Below, one piece after another: positions 35,926 to 47,004 of a stretch of 64,000 nt of DNA. The notes beneath the pieces were generated by a model. The model worked only from the letters and a program-made list of their open reading frames with translations. It was not told the DNA's origin and did not search any database. Location of the stretch: NCBI GenBank assembly GCA_965644295.1, contig CBFFRP010000026.1, forward strand, positions 39,571 to 103,570, given 5' to 3'. Numbering within the stretch: the stretch's first letter is position 1; each line of letters opens with the position of its first letter. This stretch comes from Paraphysomonas bandaiensis (taxonomy: Eukaryota; Chrysophyceae). A program made the translations under genes and the position numbers.

Positions 35926-36336
35926 CTGATGAGATAAATAGCTACATTATATATTATATTGATTGAGATAGAACTTAGCATTACAGTTGTTACATATTGT
36001 AGAAGATTCCTATTGTAATATACTACTTTTAATTTTGAGTTTTGCTCAGATAATATTTATGAACTCTTCCTGTAGCAATACAACTCTTTCCATGGTGGTG
36101 GGGGTTATGATACACGTAACCGCCGCAACTTCATATGCATCGATTCGAATACATTTCGGAAGCCCTAGAACACAGACATATAATATACTTCTTTGCCCAG
36201 TTGAAAAGCTTTACATGCTAAACTTAAAAAAGAACACGTGAACGCGACGAGATAAATTCAATTTTGGCTATATTTATTATTAAAAGTGAATTTACAGAGT
36301 ATAGCATCAATACAGAGAGAGATGAATCATCGGGCA
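35926..36336. other. Convergent intergenic spacer
   Basis: It lies between the 3' ends of the C2 gene (+) and the TPR gene (-), is AT-rich, and contains no supportable gene. Confidence 0.5.
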
Positions 36337-37443
36337 TCAATTAGGAGGTTTACTATTCATTCCCAACGTACCCAACTTTGCCGCGGCTTTTCTTTTAATA
36401 CACTCTTCCTCTCCCATTAATGCAGCCCATTCCTCTTGAGCTTTAGTGGATATCACTTTCTGACTCTTAATACCGCCGCGACTGACGTTTTTAGGTGCTT
36501 TACTACTCTTCTGGGTTTTACAATTGATTTTACTTGATACTCTGGCGTGCGCCGCTTGCACAAGCTTGTCTTCTTCCTGACTTAAATCATCAATAGTCTT
36601 CTTTACCTCCCCACCTATTGGGATGTTTCCCGACTGCCCTCGTCCGATGTCTGATACTTTTTTCTCACCTTTAGTAGTTGCACCTAGAGATGTGTGTAGA
36701 GCAGCGACGAAGAGCTCATTGCGAACTTTTGCCCTCTCTGCCTCCTGAGCTGCAGATGCTGATGATGTCCTAGAGCTGCTCTGCGGATACTCCTCCGACT
36801 GCTCGGACCCCGCCGGAGGTGTCCAGTTAGGATTCATAAATGTGTAGACCGCATCTTTATCACCACAACTATCCCTCCCATCAGAAAACTCTGGATTAAC
36901 TGTAGAATAACTATTCGTAGAACGATTTGAAATAGACTCTGCATCAACGGGCGTGTGGGTAGATGGCGCCGCAGGAGGTAGACTGGACTCGTCTTTAGGT
37001 GGCTCTGTGCGGACACTAGTCTGACTCTTGATTGAGGAAGAGAACTTCAGCGCCTGTACATTATCAGGTTCAACAGAGAGCAATGTCTCTATCGCCTCCT
37101 GAGCCTCCTCAATCTTCCCCATCCTCTCATAGGCCTGAGCTTGTCTGAATAGAGCCTTTACATTGAGAGGGTCCTCCTGCAGAGCTAATGCAGACACACG
37201 CAGACTCTCATGGAGATCATTCGTACGAAGAAACAGAGCAGACAGATTGTTGAGACACGCCATCTTAATCTGAGAGCACCAGGGAGGGAGGGGCGTGTCT
37301 GTGTGTGTGTCTGTGTGTGTCTGTGTGTATGTGTCGACGTCTATGAGAACAGAGAAATATAAGTCACGAGCAGCAGACAGATCACCCTCTTTGAACAGGG
37401 AGTTAGCCCGCTCCTTCTCGCGCTCCATATGATCCTGCTCCAT
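36337..37443 (-). CDS. TPR co-chaperone-like protein
   Basis: A single-exon ORF of 368 residues. Residues 1-135 form three TPR repeats: ERANSLFKEGDLSAARDLYF, MACLNNLSALFLRTNDLHES and VKALFRQAQAYERMGKIEEA. The spaced K...N, N and K...R residues fit a two-carboxylate clamp that holds the EEVD tail of Hsp90/Hsp70, as in UNC45- or CNS1-like proteins. The remainder is a disordered, Ser-rich linker and a basic C-terminus with EEWAALMGEEE. No myosin-binding UNC45 domain is present, so an adaptor role is the safest call. A (CA/TG)n microsatellite at about 37297-37330 lies inside the first TPR hairpin and codes for alternating Thr and His/Asp (TQTHTDTHTDT). That insert is probably a length-variable loop. 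Confidence 0.78.
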   Translation of the reverse strand: MEQDHMEREKERANSLFKEGDLSAARDLYFSVLIDVDTYTQTHTDTHTDTPLPPWCSQIKMACLNNLSALFLRTNDLHESLRVSALALQEDPLNVKALFRQAQAYERMGKIEEAQEAIETLLSVEPDNVQALKFSSSIKSQTSVRTEPPKDESSLPPAAPSTHTPVDAESISNRSTNSYSTVNPEFSDGRDSCGDKDAVYTFMNPNWTPPAGSEQSEEYPQSSSRTSSASAAQEAERAKVRNELFVAALHTSLGATTKGEKKVSDIGRGQSGNIPIGGEVKKTIDDLSQEEDKLVQAAHARVSSKINCKTQKSSKAPKNVSRGGIKSQKVISTKAQEEWAALMGEEECIKRKAAAKLGTLGMNSKPPN

Positions 37444-37745
37444 GTCTTGGAAACAACAGCAGACTCACTCGCGAGTATATGAGCTCCTCTCTCTCTCTCT
37501 ATGAATGTATGTCTATATGGACCTCTTGTCTGCACATTCTTACAGGGGTTTATGCAGCAATGGGTCCTCAAAATAAGCAAATGCTTTCAAAAAGCGGAAT
37601 TTCAGGTCACATTTTTAAAACAGCACTACCCAAAATCACGCTTTTTATGAAAAAGCGCTATTTTCATGCGCTTGTAAATACACGACGTTATACATACTGT
37701 GTATAAGGAAGCATGGCTGTATTCTGCTGTGTGATATGTACAGAG

Positions 37746-37761
37746 TATATAGCAGTATATA
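37746..37761. promoter_or_regulatory. TATATAGCAGTATATA palindrome upstream of the TPR gene
   Basis: A near-palindrome about 300 bp before the TPR start, at the edge of the tetranucleotide array. It shares the TAYNGCNGTA core seen upstream of other genes. Confidence 0.25.
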
Positions 37762-38326
37762 CATACATACATACATACATACATACATACATACATACAT
37801 ACATACATACATACATACATACATACATACATACATACATACATACATACATACATACATACATACATACATACATACATACATACATACATACATACAT
37901 ACATACATACATACACACATACATACATACATACATACATACATACATACATACATACATACATACATACATACATACATACATACATACATACATACAT
38001 ACATACATACATACATACATACATACATACATACATACATACATACATACATACATACATACATACATACATACATAGATACATAGATACATAGATACAT
38101 AGATACATACATACATACATACATACATACATACATACATACATACATACATACATACATACATACATACATACATACATACATACATACATACATACAT
38201 ACATACATACATACATACATACATACATACATACATACATACATACATACATACATACATACATACATACATACATACATACATACATACATACATACAT
38301 ACATACATACATACATACATACATAC
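37757..38326. repeat. (ATAC)n tetranucleotide array
   Basis: About 570 bp of almost pure ATAC repeats with a CACA variant near 37914 and four ATAG variants near 38076-38104. Long ORFs of MYVC or IHTY type on both strands are repeat artefacts. It lies upstream of the TPR gene. Confidence 0.98.
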
Positions 38327-38412
38327 GTACATAGAGAGCATGTGGTGGTGGTGTGGTAGGTGCGCGTGCTGATTGTCCCAATCCAGCATCTGCTTCATTC
38401 ATATACAGAGTG

Positions 38413-39190
38413 TGACATTATTCCAACTCGTTGAACCTGGTCAGTGATAAGTGTGATCACCATGCGTCTGTGGGTGATGATTATAAGCTTATCACTAAGT
38501 GTATAGTAGGAGAACTTGAACCTCAAGAGGGTGTTACAGTATGCTGTGCTTCTGCTGCATCTGGGATTGGTAAAACTCATCTAGCATATTCAGTAGGCAT
38601 GACAGGGACATGTTTGTCGGTTATAATTCGTATTGCTGAACAACGTGAAGAAATGGTCATCCTGCATTCTCAAAACCATGGAGTTTTTTGTTAGAACACA
38701 TAAATCGTTTTGAAAAATATCGGAAATCTGGTCGAATTATGACCAAATGGCGATAGCAGTTCACGCGTACAGGTACATCAAAATGCTAATCCTGTGTTAT
38801 GCGCACGTGACACTCATCGCTATGGAAGCTGTGAGTGATGATGAGGACTCATTACGAAAAAAATGCGAATTGGCTTTACGTTTTCATCGCAATGGTCGAG
38901 GCGAAGCCCTGATATTGGGCTGTGTCAAAGCACTCGTCGCTGAGATGGAAATTGTTGATGACCAAACTGGTTTGACTGTAATTTCTGCTGAGAAAATGGA
39001 GAAGTTTTATGCCAGTGTCAAATCCAGATCCGCTGGAGAAGTTCCTTTTCTGCTATGTTTCGATGAGATTCTAAGAATTGGATGACTGAAGGTTGTTCGT
39101 TACAAGATGATGATACGAAAAATATTTATACGTGGCTCCCGTGTCAAGTTGCTGACTCGGAAGAGTATTGCTACAGAGCTGGTGTTTCAA
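38413..39190 (+). pseudogene. Broken P-loop NTPase gene
   Basis: Reading frames that switch several times contain a Walker A-like stretch (SAASGIGKTHLAYSVG, about 38552-38600) and a Walker B-like stretch (EVPFLLCFDEIL, about 39038-39073). Between them lie helical segments (FEKYRKSGR; KCELALRFHRNGRGEALILG). Beyond 39085 another frame continues (NWMTEGCSLQDDDTKNIYTW). No splice sites rescue the shifts convincingly. The spacing and sequence style resemble the multicopy P-loop NTPases associated with Crinkler or retrotransposon-hot-spot proteins, but this is only a family-level guess. Confidence 0.5.
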
Positions 39191-39961
39191 TTCTAACTTG
39201 AGTTGCCTGTGGTGCAATTTCCTAAAGGGTATAACGGTTTAAAACTCACAGCTTGATTGCTTGTATAGAAGAAAGTCTGATTATTACATGAGAACTGTTG
39301 TTTACGGAAACTAGTATTAAATCTATAGAATGTCTAAATTGGACTTGCTATGTACTACTACGAAGTGGCGGGCAACCGTCTCAGGACTGCTTGTGCATCG
39401 CTGCGAGCACCATGGTGCAACCGGCTTGATTGCTAGAATTAAAAGTCGAAATGTGAGTACCTGGTGAAATTAGGTTCAGTTGTTTATGCGTTTTGCAATA
39501 ACTAATGTAGTTATTGCCTATTGGTCGTTTTAATAGTTTTGATCGTTAAGAAAAGTATATAGTAATTAAACTGGATATACTCTTTATTATAACTGCTTAC
39601 ACAATTGTGTGTGTTGTCATGTAAGACATGTCAACAACATGATAATTTATTTTGTTCATATCAACCACTGCTCAACTTCCGTATCTTGAATCGTCATGAT
39701 ACAATACTTCAGTTTCACAGTTATAGCTATTATATAGTATCTTTGACTACGTATTACTGTTTTTCACATTGTATTTAACGTATTCTACAGTACTATCTTA
39801 GAGAACCATACGTATTCCAACACTCCTCTTCAATGTAGAAACGAGTAGTCGTCATTATAATACAGCTATATATCATGTTATCTAGTCATCTTATAGGATA
39901 AAAATGGATGTGAAATCTTCATTAAAAGATACTATGTACATCACACTTCGCTGTAACACAG
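39191..39961. other. AT-rich spacer with a MITE-family fragment
   Basis: Noncoding. A short piece at about 39395-39440 (CTGCTTGTGCATCGCTGCGA followed by GCACCATGGTGCAACC) matches the core of the MITE-like family. I see nothing else. Confidence 0.45.
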
Positions 39962-40990
39962 TTATGTGGGATTCTTCTGGCTCAGCTCTACTTCATTAGA
40001 GATACTCCTCTTCTCCCCTGTAATCGTTTCTTCGTGGATCTTAAATAGCCTCGAAGATAGCGCTTTCGTGAATATGTCAGCAGCCGTGCCTTTAGTTGAA
40101 TCATGTATTAGGCTGGCTGTTGGGAACTTAGCATTGACGTGTTCCCGTGCCCAGTGATACTGTTATCTGTATATGTTTAGATCGTTTATGATACACTGGA
40201 TTTTCCGATAAGTCTTTAGCGCTCTTGCTGTCTATGAATAATGGAGTTTGCTTCTTTAACGATAGTCCTAGCTCTCGTAACACCCCCCGAAACCAGACCA
40301 ATTCTTGCATTGCAGCGTACTCAGCCATATATTCGGACTCCATGCTGGATGTAGCAACCGTGGTTTGTAATTTCGACTGCCATGCAATAGCTCCAGCACA
40401 TAAGAATACAATACATCTCGTAGTCGAACGTCTCGTGAGTATATCACCTGCCCAGTCCGCATCACTGAACACATGTAAATCGAATTTAGTTCCACTGAAT
40501 TTGATCCCTTTATTCGTCGTTCCTCTCAAATATTTCAATAGATGAATTGCTACTACAAGATGCATACGTAGGCTTACTGCTGTATCTCGATAGTAGTCCG
40601 AGGCATAGGCGAGATCTGGTCTTGTGTGGAGTGCGAGATACAGGATTGCTCCAATAATACTACGATACGGAAATTTTGAGACCCAGTCCTACTGTTCTGA
40701 TGTAAGTTCCCGTTCTGCAGCTAGTAGTTCTTGTACATTAGATGGCAACGGAGCTTCCTTATTCTTTCTACTGTTCCCCATGACATATTTGAACTTCTGA
40801 ATCACTTTCTCCGCATACTTTGATTGATCTAATTTGAACCAGTCTTCGCCTCTCGGGATTCGGATATTAAGGAACTCTCGCACTAGCCCATGTCCCTCAT
40901 CTCAAACGTTACTTGTTCTTGACAAAGACTAGGAATTCAAGATCCACAGATGCGATTATGATATCATCTACATTGTGACCTTTTTAAAAT
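39962..40990 (-). pseudogene. Ty1/Copia retrotransposon relic (RT end and RNase H)
   Basis: In several frames on the minus strand the order is NVDDIIIAS (decayed YVDD box of reverse transcriptase), FEMRDMG, FLNIRIPRGEDWFKLDQ, FPYRSIIGAILYLALHTRPD and HLLKYLRGTTNKGI. The Copia RNase H follows (FSDADWAGD, RRSTTRC, GAIAWQSKLQTTVATSSMES, EYMAEYAAMQELVWFR). After KHIQ a frameshift leads to HWAREHVNAKFP and TAADIFTKALSS. Frameshifts, stops and the missing 5' half make it dead. No LTRs were identified. Confidence 0.9.
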
Positions 40991-41014
40991 CTTCACATGT
41001 TATACTTGTTTGTT

Positions 41015-41245
41015 CCGTCACCTGTGATATCCACTCGTCAGTAGCGGTGGTACTGCTATTGAGACAGGGTTGTCATGAAAAAGTGTTGACAGAACTTACT
41101 TGTATGTATGTATTACTGTATATATAATGGTTGTGGAAGGGAACCTGTGACTTCGACTCGCCTCAGTAACGGTGGCGACTGCTATTGAGACAGTGTTGTC
41201 ATGAAAAGATGTGACCTTCACAATCTGCACATGTTGCATCTCGTG
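41015..41245. repeat. Two direct repeats of about 65 bp
   Basis: Two blocks share GACTGCTATTGAGACAG or its variant, GTTGTCATGAAAA, an imperfect CACCTGTGAT...CGACTCG start and CACATGTT neighbours, with about 10% divergence. They are separated by about 60 bp including TGTATGTATG. Noncoding, adjacent to the Copia relic. Confidence 0.6.
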
Positions 41246-41454
41246 TATTCTATGCCCATGTTCTTTTGCTTGCAGTAAAATACATATCTATTATAAAAAT
41301 ACATTAACCATATATATTGTACAGATTAGCATGAAAGATGCTTTGTCATGTTGAAGAGACCTTTACGTCCGCCTGCTGCATGCATTATGTGCATGTGATA
41401 GACACTTATGTAGAATTCTATAGCATATGTGGTATCTTAGTCGCATGTCAACAA

Positions 41455-41640
41455 TTGGTTCACAAAGTGGTGTTGACGTATAGTGGTATATAGTGAGATG
41501 GTATAGTAGTGTATAGTAAGATGGTATGTTTAGTAAGGTGGTATAGAGTGGTGTATAGTTAGATGGTATATGGGTGTATAGTTAGATGGTATAGTGATGT
41601 ATAGTGAGATGGTATATGGGTGTATAGTGAGATGGTATGT
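41455..41640. repeat. Degenerate tandem repeat (GTATAGTGAGATGGTAT)
   Basis: About eight imperfect units of 17-25 bp built on GTATAGTKAGATGGTATA. Short ORFs reading through it are artefacts. The region from here to 42288 holds no supportable gene. Confidence 0.65.
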
Positions 41641-42288
41641 ATACAACTTGCTAGTGAGGCTTGCACTACAGCTAAAATTAAAATGGTTATTATCTACATA
41701 TAATATAACCGTTAAAACGAAAGAAAATACGTGTACGTGTATTTCAGCACTCGAATCGCACAATATAATACCCCTCTACACAGAATGTAATTTGTAATTA
41801 ATACTGCAGTGATATTAGATATTAGCAATTAGCACTATATTTATTAAGTTATCTATTATTATTTATTAAGTTTGCTTCAGAAAACACTACGATACCTAGA
41901 ACAATATTACGATGGGGTTTTACTCTTTACTTAATTCTAATTTTTTGTGAAGCTTTTATTATTCTTCGTTTGGGGTGAACTTATTATCCTTGTGAAGGGT
42001 GGATTCACCGTCCAAGAAAAGTTCCCGAATGTACTTCAAATGCTCCCGACCTTTCATTAATTGGATCGTCATTACTAACAATCTAGTCACTATTCTAACT
42101 TGTAGTTGAAGTAGTTCAACTTCTACTGCTTTGCCTCGTGCGCATCAAATTCTGCGGTCAAAGGAAGTAGGATATTTTCAATTTACAAAATCACCAAGAA
42201 TATTATCTCGTCAATTACCATAGTTATCTTACCAGAACGAGAAACCAATCAAAACCTGAATTAACAGCTGATGTACTAACATATTACA
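41641..42288. other. Noncoding spacer
   Basis: AT-rich sequence downstream of prefoldin 4; no gene or recognisable repeat. Confidence 0.4.
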
Positions 42289-42750
42289 TCACGTTTCCAG
42301 ATTAATCGAATTTCCAAAACGAGCGTAAAGGTCAGTTTTTAAGTCCTTCTGCCTCTGCAATATACGCGACTCTTCTCCACTCAAATTCTCTAACATGGTG
42401 TTCAGTAGCTACTCAACGTATTAAAGGCGCAGTATTTCATTCGCATCGCAGTCATACCTCAGTCTTCTTCTCGCAGTATTCGGTTACAAAATCTTCGTCG
42501 CATTGCACGAACGCTTCTCCCATGAACACCATAAACTCAGGATCAGTCGCCATCATCACTTCAGAAGACGCATCATCTAACTTCTCTATATCCTCTTTAC
42601 TCTGCTTCATATCCGCCCGTATCTCGACGAGCCTGTTGTTCAGTCTACCAAACTCATTGATCTTCTCCTGATCAACCCACCGAACCTACGAGAACATTAC
42701 ACAGATAACAACATAGCTCAACGCACCTCTTGTTCTTCGTCAGAAGTCAT
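42289..42750 (-). CDS. PFDN4: Prefoldin subunit 4
   Basis: Minus-strand exons 42727-42750, 42458-42685 and 42289-42387 give 116 residues. The protein reads MTSDEEQE followed by VRWVDQEKINEFGRLNNRL, matching the beta-class prefoldin 4 signature. Then come a coiled coil (EIRADMKQSKEDIEKLDDAS), the beta-hairpin segment (FMVFMGEAFVQCDEDFV) and the C-terminal helix ending LYARFGNSINLE, as in animal and plant PFDN4. Prefoldin is a hexamer that captures nascent actin and tubulin and delivers them to the CCT chaperonin in the cytosol. At 116 residues it is slightly shorter than human PFDN4. The first exon codes for only eight residues. The gene is divergent from the acyl-CoA synthetase, with about 420 bp between start codons. 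Confidence 0.93.
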
Positions 42751-42885
42751 GTTTCTATTGATCTCCCGCTCTGAGCAATCTGAGCAGTGGAGTGCGATGA
42801 CTGCATTGGACATGAGAACAACAACAAGTCCAACTACAGACACATACATACATACACACTCTGCTGTACATGCACACATACATAG

Positions 42886-43105
42886 GTACAGGTGTATAGG
42901 TACATATATATGCATAGATACAGGTGTATAGGTACATATATATATACATAGGTACAGGTGTATTGGTACATATATATATACATAGGTACAGGTGTATAGG
43001 TACATATATATATACATAGGTACAGGTGTATAGGTACATATATATATACATAGGTACAGGTGTATAGGTACATATATATATACATAGGTACAGGTGTATA
43101 GGTAC
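42886..43105. repeat. 34-bp minisatellite in a divergent promoter
   Basis: Six to seven units of about 34 bp (GGTACAGGTGTATAGGTACA plus TATATATATACATA). It fills most of the space between the PFDN4 and propionyl-CoA synthetase start codons, so both promoters must function around or within it. Confidence 0.92.
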
Positions 43106-43168
43106 ATACATGCAAGATTCGTCGTGGTGATCGCGTAGAGGTATCTGCATTGAGGGCAGTGCTGTAAG

Positions 43169-45411
43169 ATGCGTAGTCGCTATTTGCGCGTGTCCTCCTT
43201 GGTCCCCGTGCATCTCTGTGTCCCCTGTAGATCCACGTCATACGTGTCTGTGTTCTCAGAGAGTGTTAACGATCGAGAGCGCTTCTGGTCGAGAGCCGCT
43301 GACGGTGTGAGTTGGTTCAAACCCTTCAATAAGGTACATGCACACACATGCATAGATGGCGAGGGTGTTGACGGGTGTGTCAGGTGTACGACGGGTCGAA
43401 GAGTCCCTTTGAGAGGTGGTTCGTTGGCGGTGAACTGAACACATGCTACAATGCGATCGATCGTCATGTGGATGGAGGGCTCGGCGACAGAGTTGCTGTT
43501 ATTCACGACAGCCCAGTGACGGACACTGTTACGCATTTGACGTATTCGCAACTGCTGCTCAAAGTTCAGAAGATGTCTGGTGTGCTTGAGTCGATGGGTG
43601 TCTCGAAGGGAGATATGGTAATCATATACCTGCCCATGATTCCGGAAGCATTGATTGCCATGCTAGCTTGTGCTCGAATCGGTGCTACTCACTCAGTGGT
43701 GTTCGGGGGATTCGCTGCACCAGAGCTGGCTGTCCGCATTAGAGACTGTAAACCCAAAGTTTTGCTCACTGCATCATGTGGCATCGACGGTTCCAAAGTC
43801 ATACGATACAAGCCTCTAGTGGACGAGGCCATTGAACTGGCTGCTGATGAGCATAGGGTACATCGCTGTGTGGTTTTGCAGCGCCAACAGCACCCGTGCG
43901 ACCTTATTCCTGGTCGGGACCATGACTGGGAGGAGGAGTTCCGCAAAGCGAGTGCGTTTCAAGAGTGTGTGCCGATGAAATCTGAGGACCCTTTGTATGT
44001 ATTGTACACGTCAGGAACTACAGGTTAGTGTAGCCGGCGTATATATTACTGGTATTATTAAAGTAGTACGTAACTTAGGCCGGCCTAAGGGGGTAGTTCG
44101 AGATACAGGTGGACATGCAGTTGCCCTGCACTGGTCCATGAAGCATGCATTTGGCATGGATTCGGGGGACGTTTGGTGGGCTGCCAGCGACGTTGGATGG
44201 GTAGTGGGACACAGTTTCTCTGTGTATGCACCTCTTTTACGGGCGTGTACTACTATCTTTTACGAGGGAAAACCCGTTGGTACACCGGACGCTTCAGCTT
44301 TCTGGCGAGTAATTGAGCAGCACAAGGTGTGCGGTATGTTCACTGCTCCCACGGCTATACGAGCTATTAGACAACAGGATACTGAAGGAGTCTTGCCAAA
44401 GTCATTCAACATACAGTCATTACGGACTCTCTTTTTGGCGGGCGAAAGAGCGGACTCTGCGACTATTAAGTGGGCCGAGAATCATCTGAATGTGCCAGTG
44501 AGAGATAACTGGTGGCAGACAGAAACAGGCTGGCCCATTTGCGGTAAGTCGTTGTTGTAAACTATACCTCCTTGCTGTATAATTGTACAATTTTACAGCG
44601 AATCTTGTGGGCTTGGAAGGTTATCTTCCTGTTAAGTATGGCAGTGTATACCGGCCATGTCCAGGGTATGATCTCAGAGCACTTGACTCGAACAATAATC
44701 AGTTACCACCCGGGAAACTGGGCCAACTAGCTGTAAAATTGCCTCTTCCACCTGGAACATTACAAACGCTGTATAATAACGATACTGGTTTTTTAAAGTC
44801 TTATATGAGTGACATCCCGGGTTACTACAACACTGGTGATGCTGGAATAATTGACGAGGAGGGGCATGTATATGTGATGACTCGTACTGATGGTAGGTGC
44901 TATGCATGCACATCTAAAGGGTTTATTTTTTATGGGATAGATGTAATAAACGTTGCGGGCCATCGCCTCAGCTCAGGAGCAATGGAAGAGGTTGTAACGC
45001 CCACTGCATACGCCATAATTACGTATGTGATGATGTGTTACGTAGATACTATCAGATCACCCAGACATTGCTGAGGCTGTGGTAATTGGTGTGAAAGATC
45101 CACTAAAAGGTCAGGTGCCACTTGGATTGGCCGTTATGAACGAGAATGCGACGGGAACACCAGATAGCATTGAAAGTGCTGTTGTTCAGATGGTTCGCGA
45201 TAGAATCGGAGCTGTGGCTTGCTTTAAACGGCTGATCATTGTCAATAGGTTTCCGAAAACTCGGTCAGGAAAAATTACTCGGAATGTACTCAGGTTAATT
45301 GCTGATGGAATGGAATACTCAATTCCTGCCACTGTGGACGACCCTAGTGTATATGATGATATCAAACGTATTCTAGCTGTAGAAAAGGAAAAGTATGTCG
45401 ACATACAATAA
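43169..45411 (+). CDS. ACSS3: Propionyl-CoA synthetase (ACSS3/PrpE type)
   Basis: Six exons (43169-43333, 43384-44023, 44079-44543, 44599-44892, 44941-44990, 45046-45411) give 659 residues, close to human ACSS3. The family start is visible as FWSRAADGVSWFKPFNK and FERWFVGGELNTCYNAIDRH. AMP-binding motifs follow: VVFGGFAAPELAVRI, LYTSGTTGRPKGVVRDTGGH, WWAASDVGWVVGHSFSVY, NWWQTETGWPI, YYNTGDAGIIDEEGHVYV and RTDDVINVAGHRLSSGAMEE. The C-terminal catalytic lysine motif is PKTRSGKITRN. The enzyme activates propionate, and less well acetate, to acyl-CoA through an acyl-AMP intermediate. RWFVGGELNTCYNA and DNWWQTETGWPI favour the propionyl branch over acetyl-CoA synthetase. The N-terminus (MRSRYLRVSSLVPVHLCVPC) is basic and hydroxylated and could be a mitochondrial presequence. 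Lysine acetylation is a known control of the family. Confidence 0.94.
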
Positions 45412-46189
45412 TTGCTACTTATGCACGGTGTGTGTAAGTGTTGGTGTGTCCTTGCTTATCATACACTTTCTCATCACTGTGTATCTTTCTGGCTTGCAAG
45501 AGTTCTAGTTTGCCAGCCTTTTCAGATCCAAGTGATCATTTTTTCCACTTGTGCTTCAAATCACGAGATAATTGTTGCCACATGTGTGGTTTACAGTTAA
45601 TTGCAATCATATAATCGAATTGCACACCTTTCTCTTTTGTCTATTTCTTAACATGCTACTCATATTAGTGTAAAGAAGAAGAAATGCCGACTATGAACCT
45701 ATGACATTCCCTGTCGAGTTGACCTGCGTATGATATGGTACACATTGTGCAATTACTAAGTAAAACCCAATCATGGCTACGAGTTGGTCATGAGAGATTG
45801 ACACCAAAGAAACATGCTTGTTCAGTCTTCTTTGTCGCTCACCAGCTACCCCCTGCTGGTCAATATTTTTAACGCTTTGTTAAAACATGCTGACAAAAAT
45901 ATAGTAATATTATAATATATAGAGTTGTAGCCCTCCAGGTCAACGTACAACTTCAATGGTAAAGCTGAGGAGTCTGATTCGAGGTTAAATTGCATTTGGT
46001 AGCACTGTATATTATCCGCTTCCAACAAAACAGATACGGATATAGATTTAGAATATGGTTATAGATAAATTGTAATTTTCAACGCATACATTGGTACAGT
46101 TTGAACTAACTATATCATCTTATATGTTCTAAGTTCTAAGTACTAAGTACGTGTTTGGTACTGAGTATGATAGGTTATCATTTTCAATT
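45412..46189. other. Noncoding spacer downstream of ACSS3
   Basis: No gene or clear repeat recognised in about 780 bp. Confidence 0.4.
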
Positions 46190-46385
46190 GGTTTTCCCCT
46201 CGGAGTTGCACCTTTTCGTAATGTTCTGGGGGATAAGTACTGGAGATTTTTCTCCGAAAAACTAACGTGAGCCGCGTATATAGCCAGCAGATAAGTTTCT
46301 GCCCACTTATAGCCAAATTATGTGGCACACGGGACACCAATACGTGTCACTTGTGTAGACGTCTTAGGACCTAAGGCTATATGTT
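46190..46385. repeat. Third copy of the fold-back arm family
   Basis: It shares GTTGCACCTTTTCG, CTAACGTGAGCCGCGTATA, TTTCTGCCCACTTATAGCC, GGGACACCAATA and GTCACTTGTGTAGACGTC with 13250-13460 and 13690-13910 in the same orientation. Confidence 0.6.
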
Positions 46386-46770
46386 GAACGGAGTGGATAC
46401 TCTAGTATAAGATAGGTGTAACGTGACGTGTATTGGTTGTGTGATGGATATAATATGTTGCACTGAGTGAGTACTCGAGTATAAGATATGTGTGACGTGT
46501 ATTGGTTGAGTGGTGGACATGTTGAACTGAGCGAATACTTGAATATAAGATATGTGTGACGTTACGTGTATTGGTTATATGCGATGCCTATATGTTGTAC
46601 AGTTATTCTGCTATGTATGTTCTCTCGTTGAGCTGAGTGAATACTCTAGTATGCTCAGGTTTTACCGCCGAGCGATAGTAATGTATGGCTTGTATTGGTT
46701 GAGTGATGGATATATTGAACGTAGTGAATACTCTAGCATAGGATTTGTGTGACGCGACGTGTATCGGCGT
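46386..46770. repeat. Degenerate minisatellite with a unit of about 60-80 bp
   Basis: About five diverged units contain GAGTGAATACTCTAGTATA, AAGATATGTGTGACG and GTGTATTGGTTGAGTGATGG. Noncoding. Confidence 0.65.
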
Positions 46771-47004
46771 TTTATGATGGCTATTAGTAGTAGTATTAGG
46801 GCATACAACGTAGTTACTGGTTAAAGGAAACGTGCTGTTGGTGTGTCCTATAGGACCTAAATATTAATAAAAATAATTATTAGCACTATACTATTGCATT
46901 CAAGCACTTTTAGAACCATTCTACAACAATTCTTAAAAGTCTAGTAAAATCTACTAGAACTTCCCAAATTTTTGAAAATTTCCCACGTTTGCATATTGTT
47001 TACT
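46771..47004. other. Noncoding spacer
   Basis: AT-rich; nothing recognised. Confidence 0.35.

Noticed and set aside
37626-38402. Long MYVC/IHTY reading frames on both strands
   Set aside because: They are translations of the pure ATAC tetranucleotide array; every frame of such a repeat stays open. The same holds for 51395-52725.
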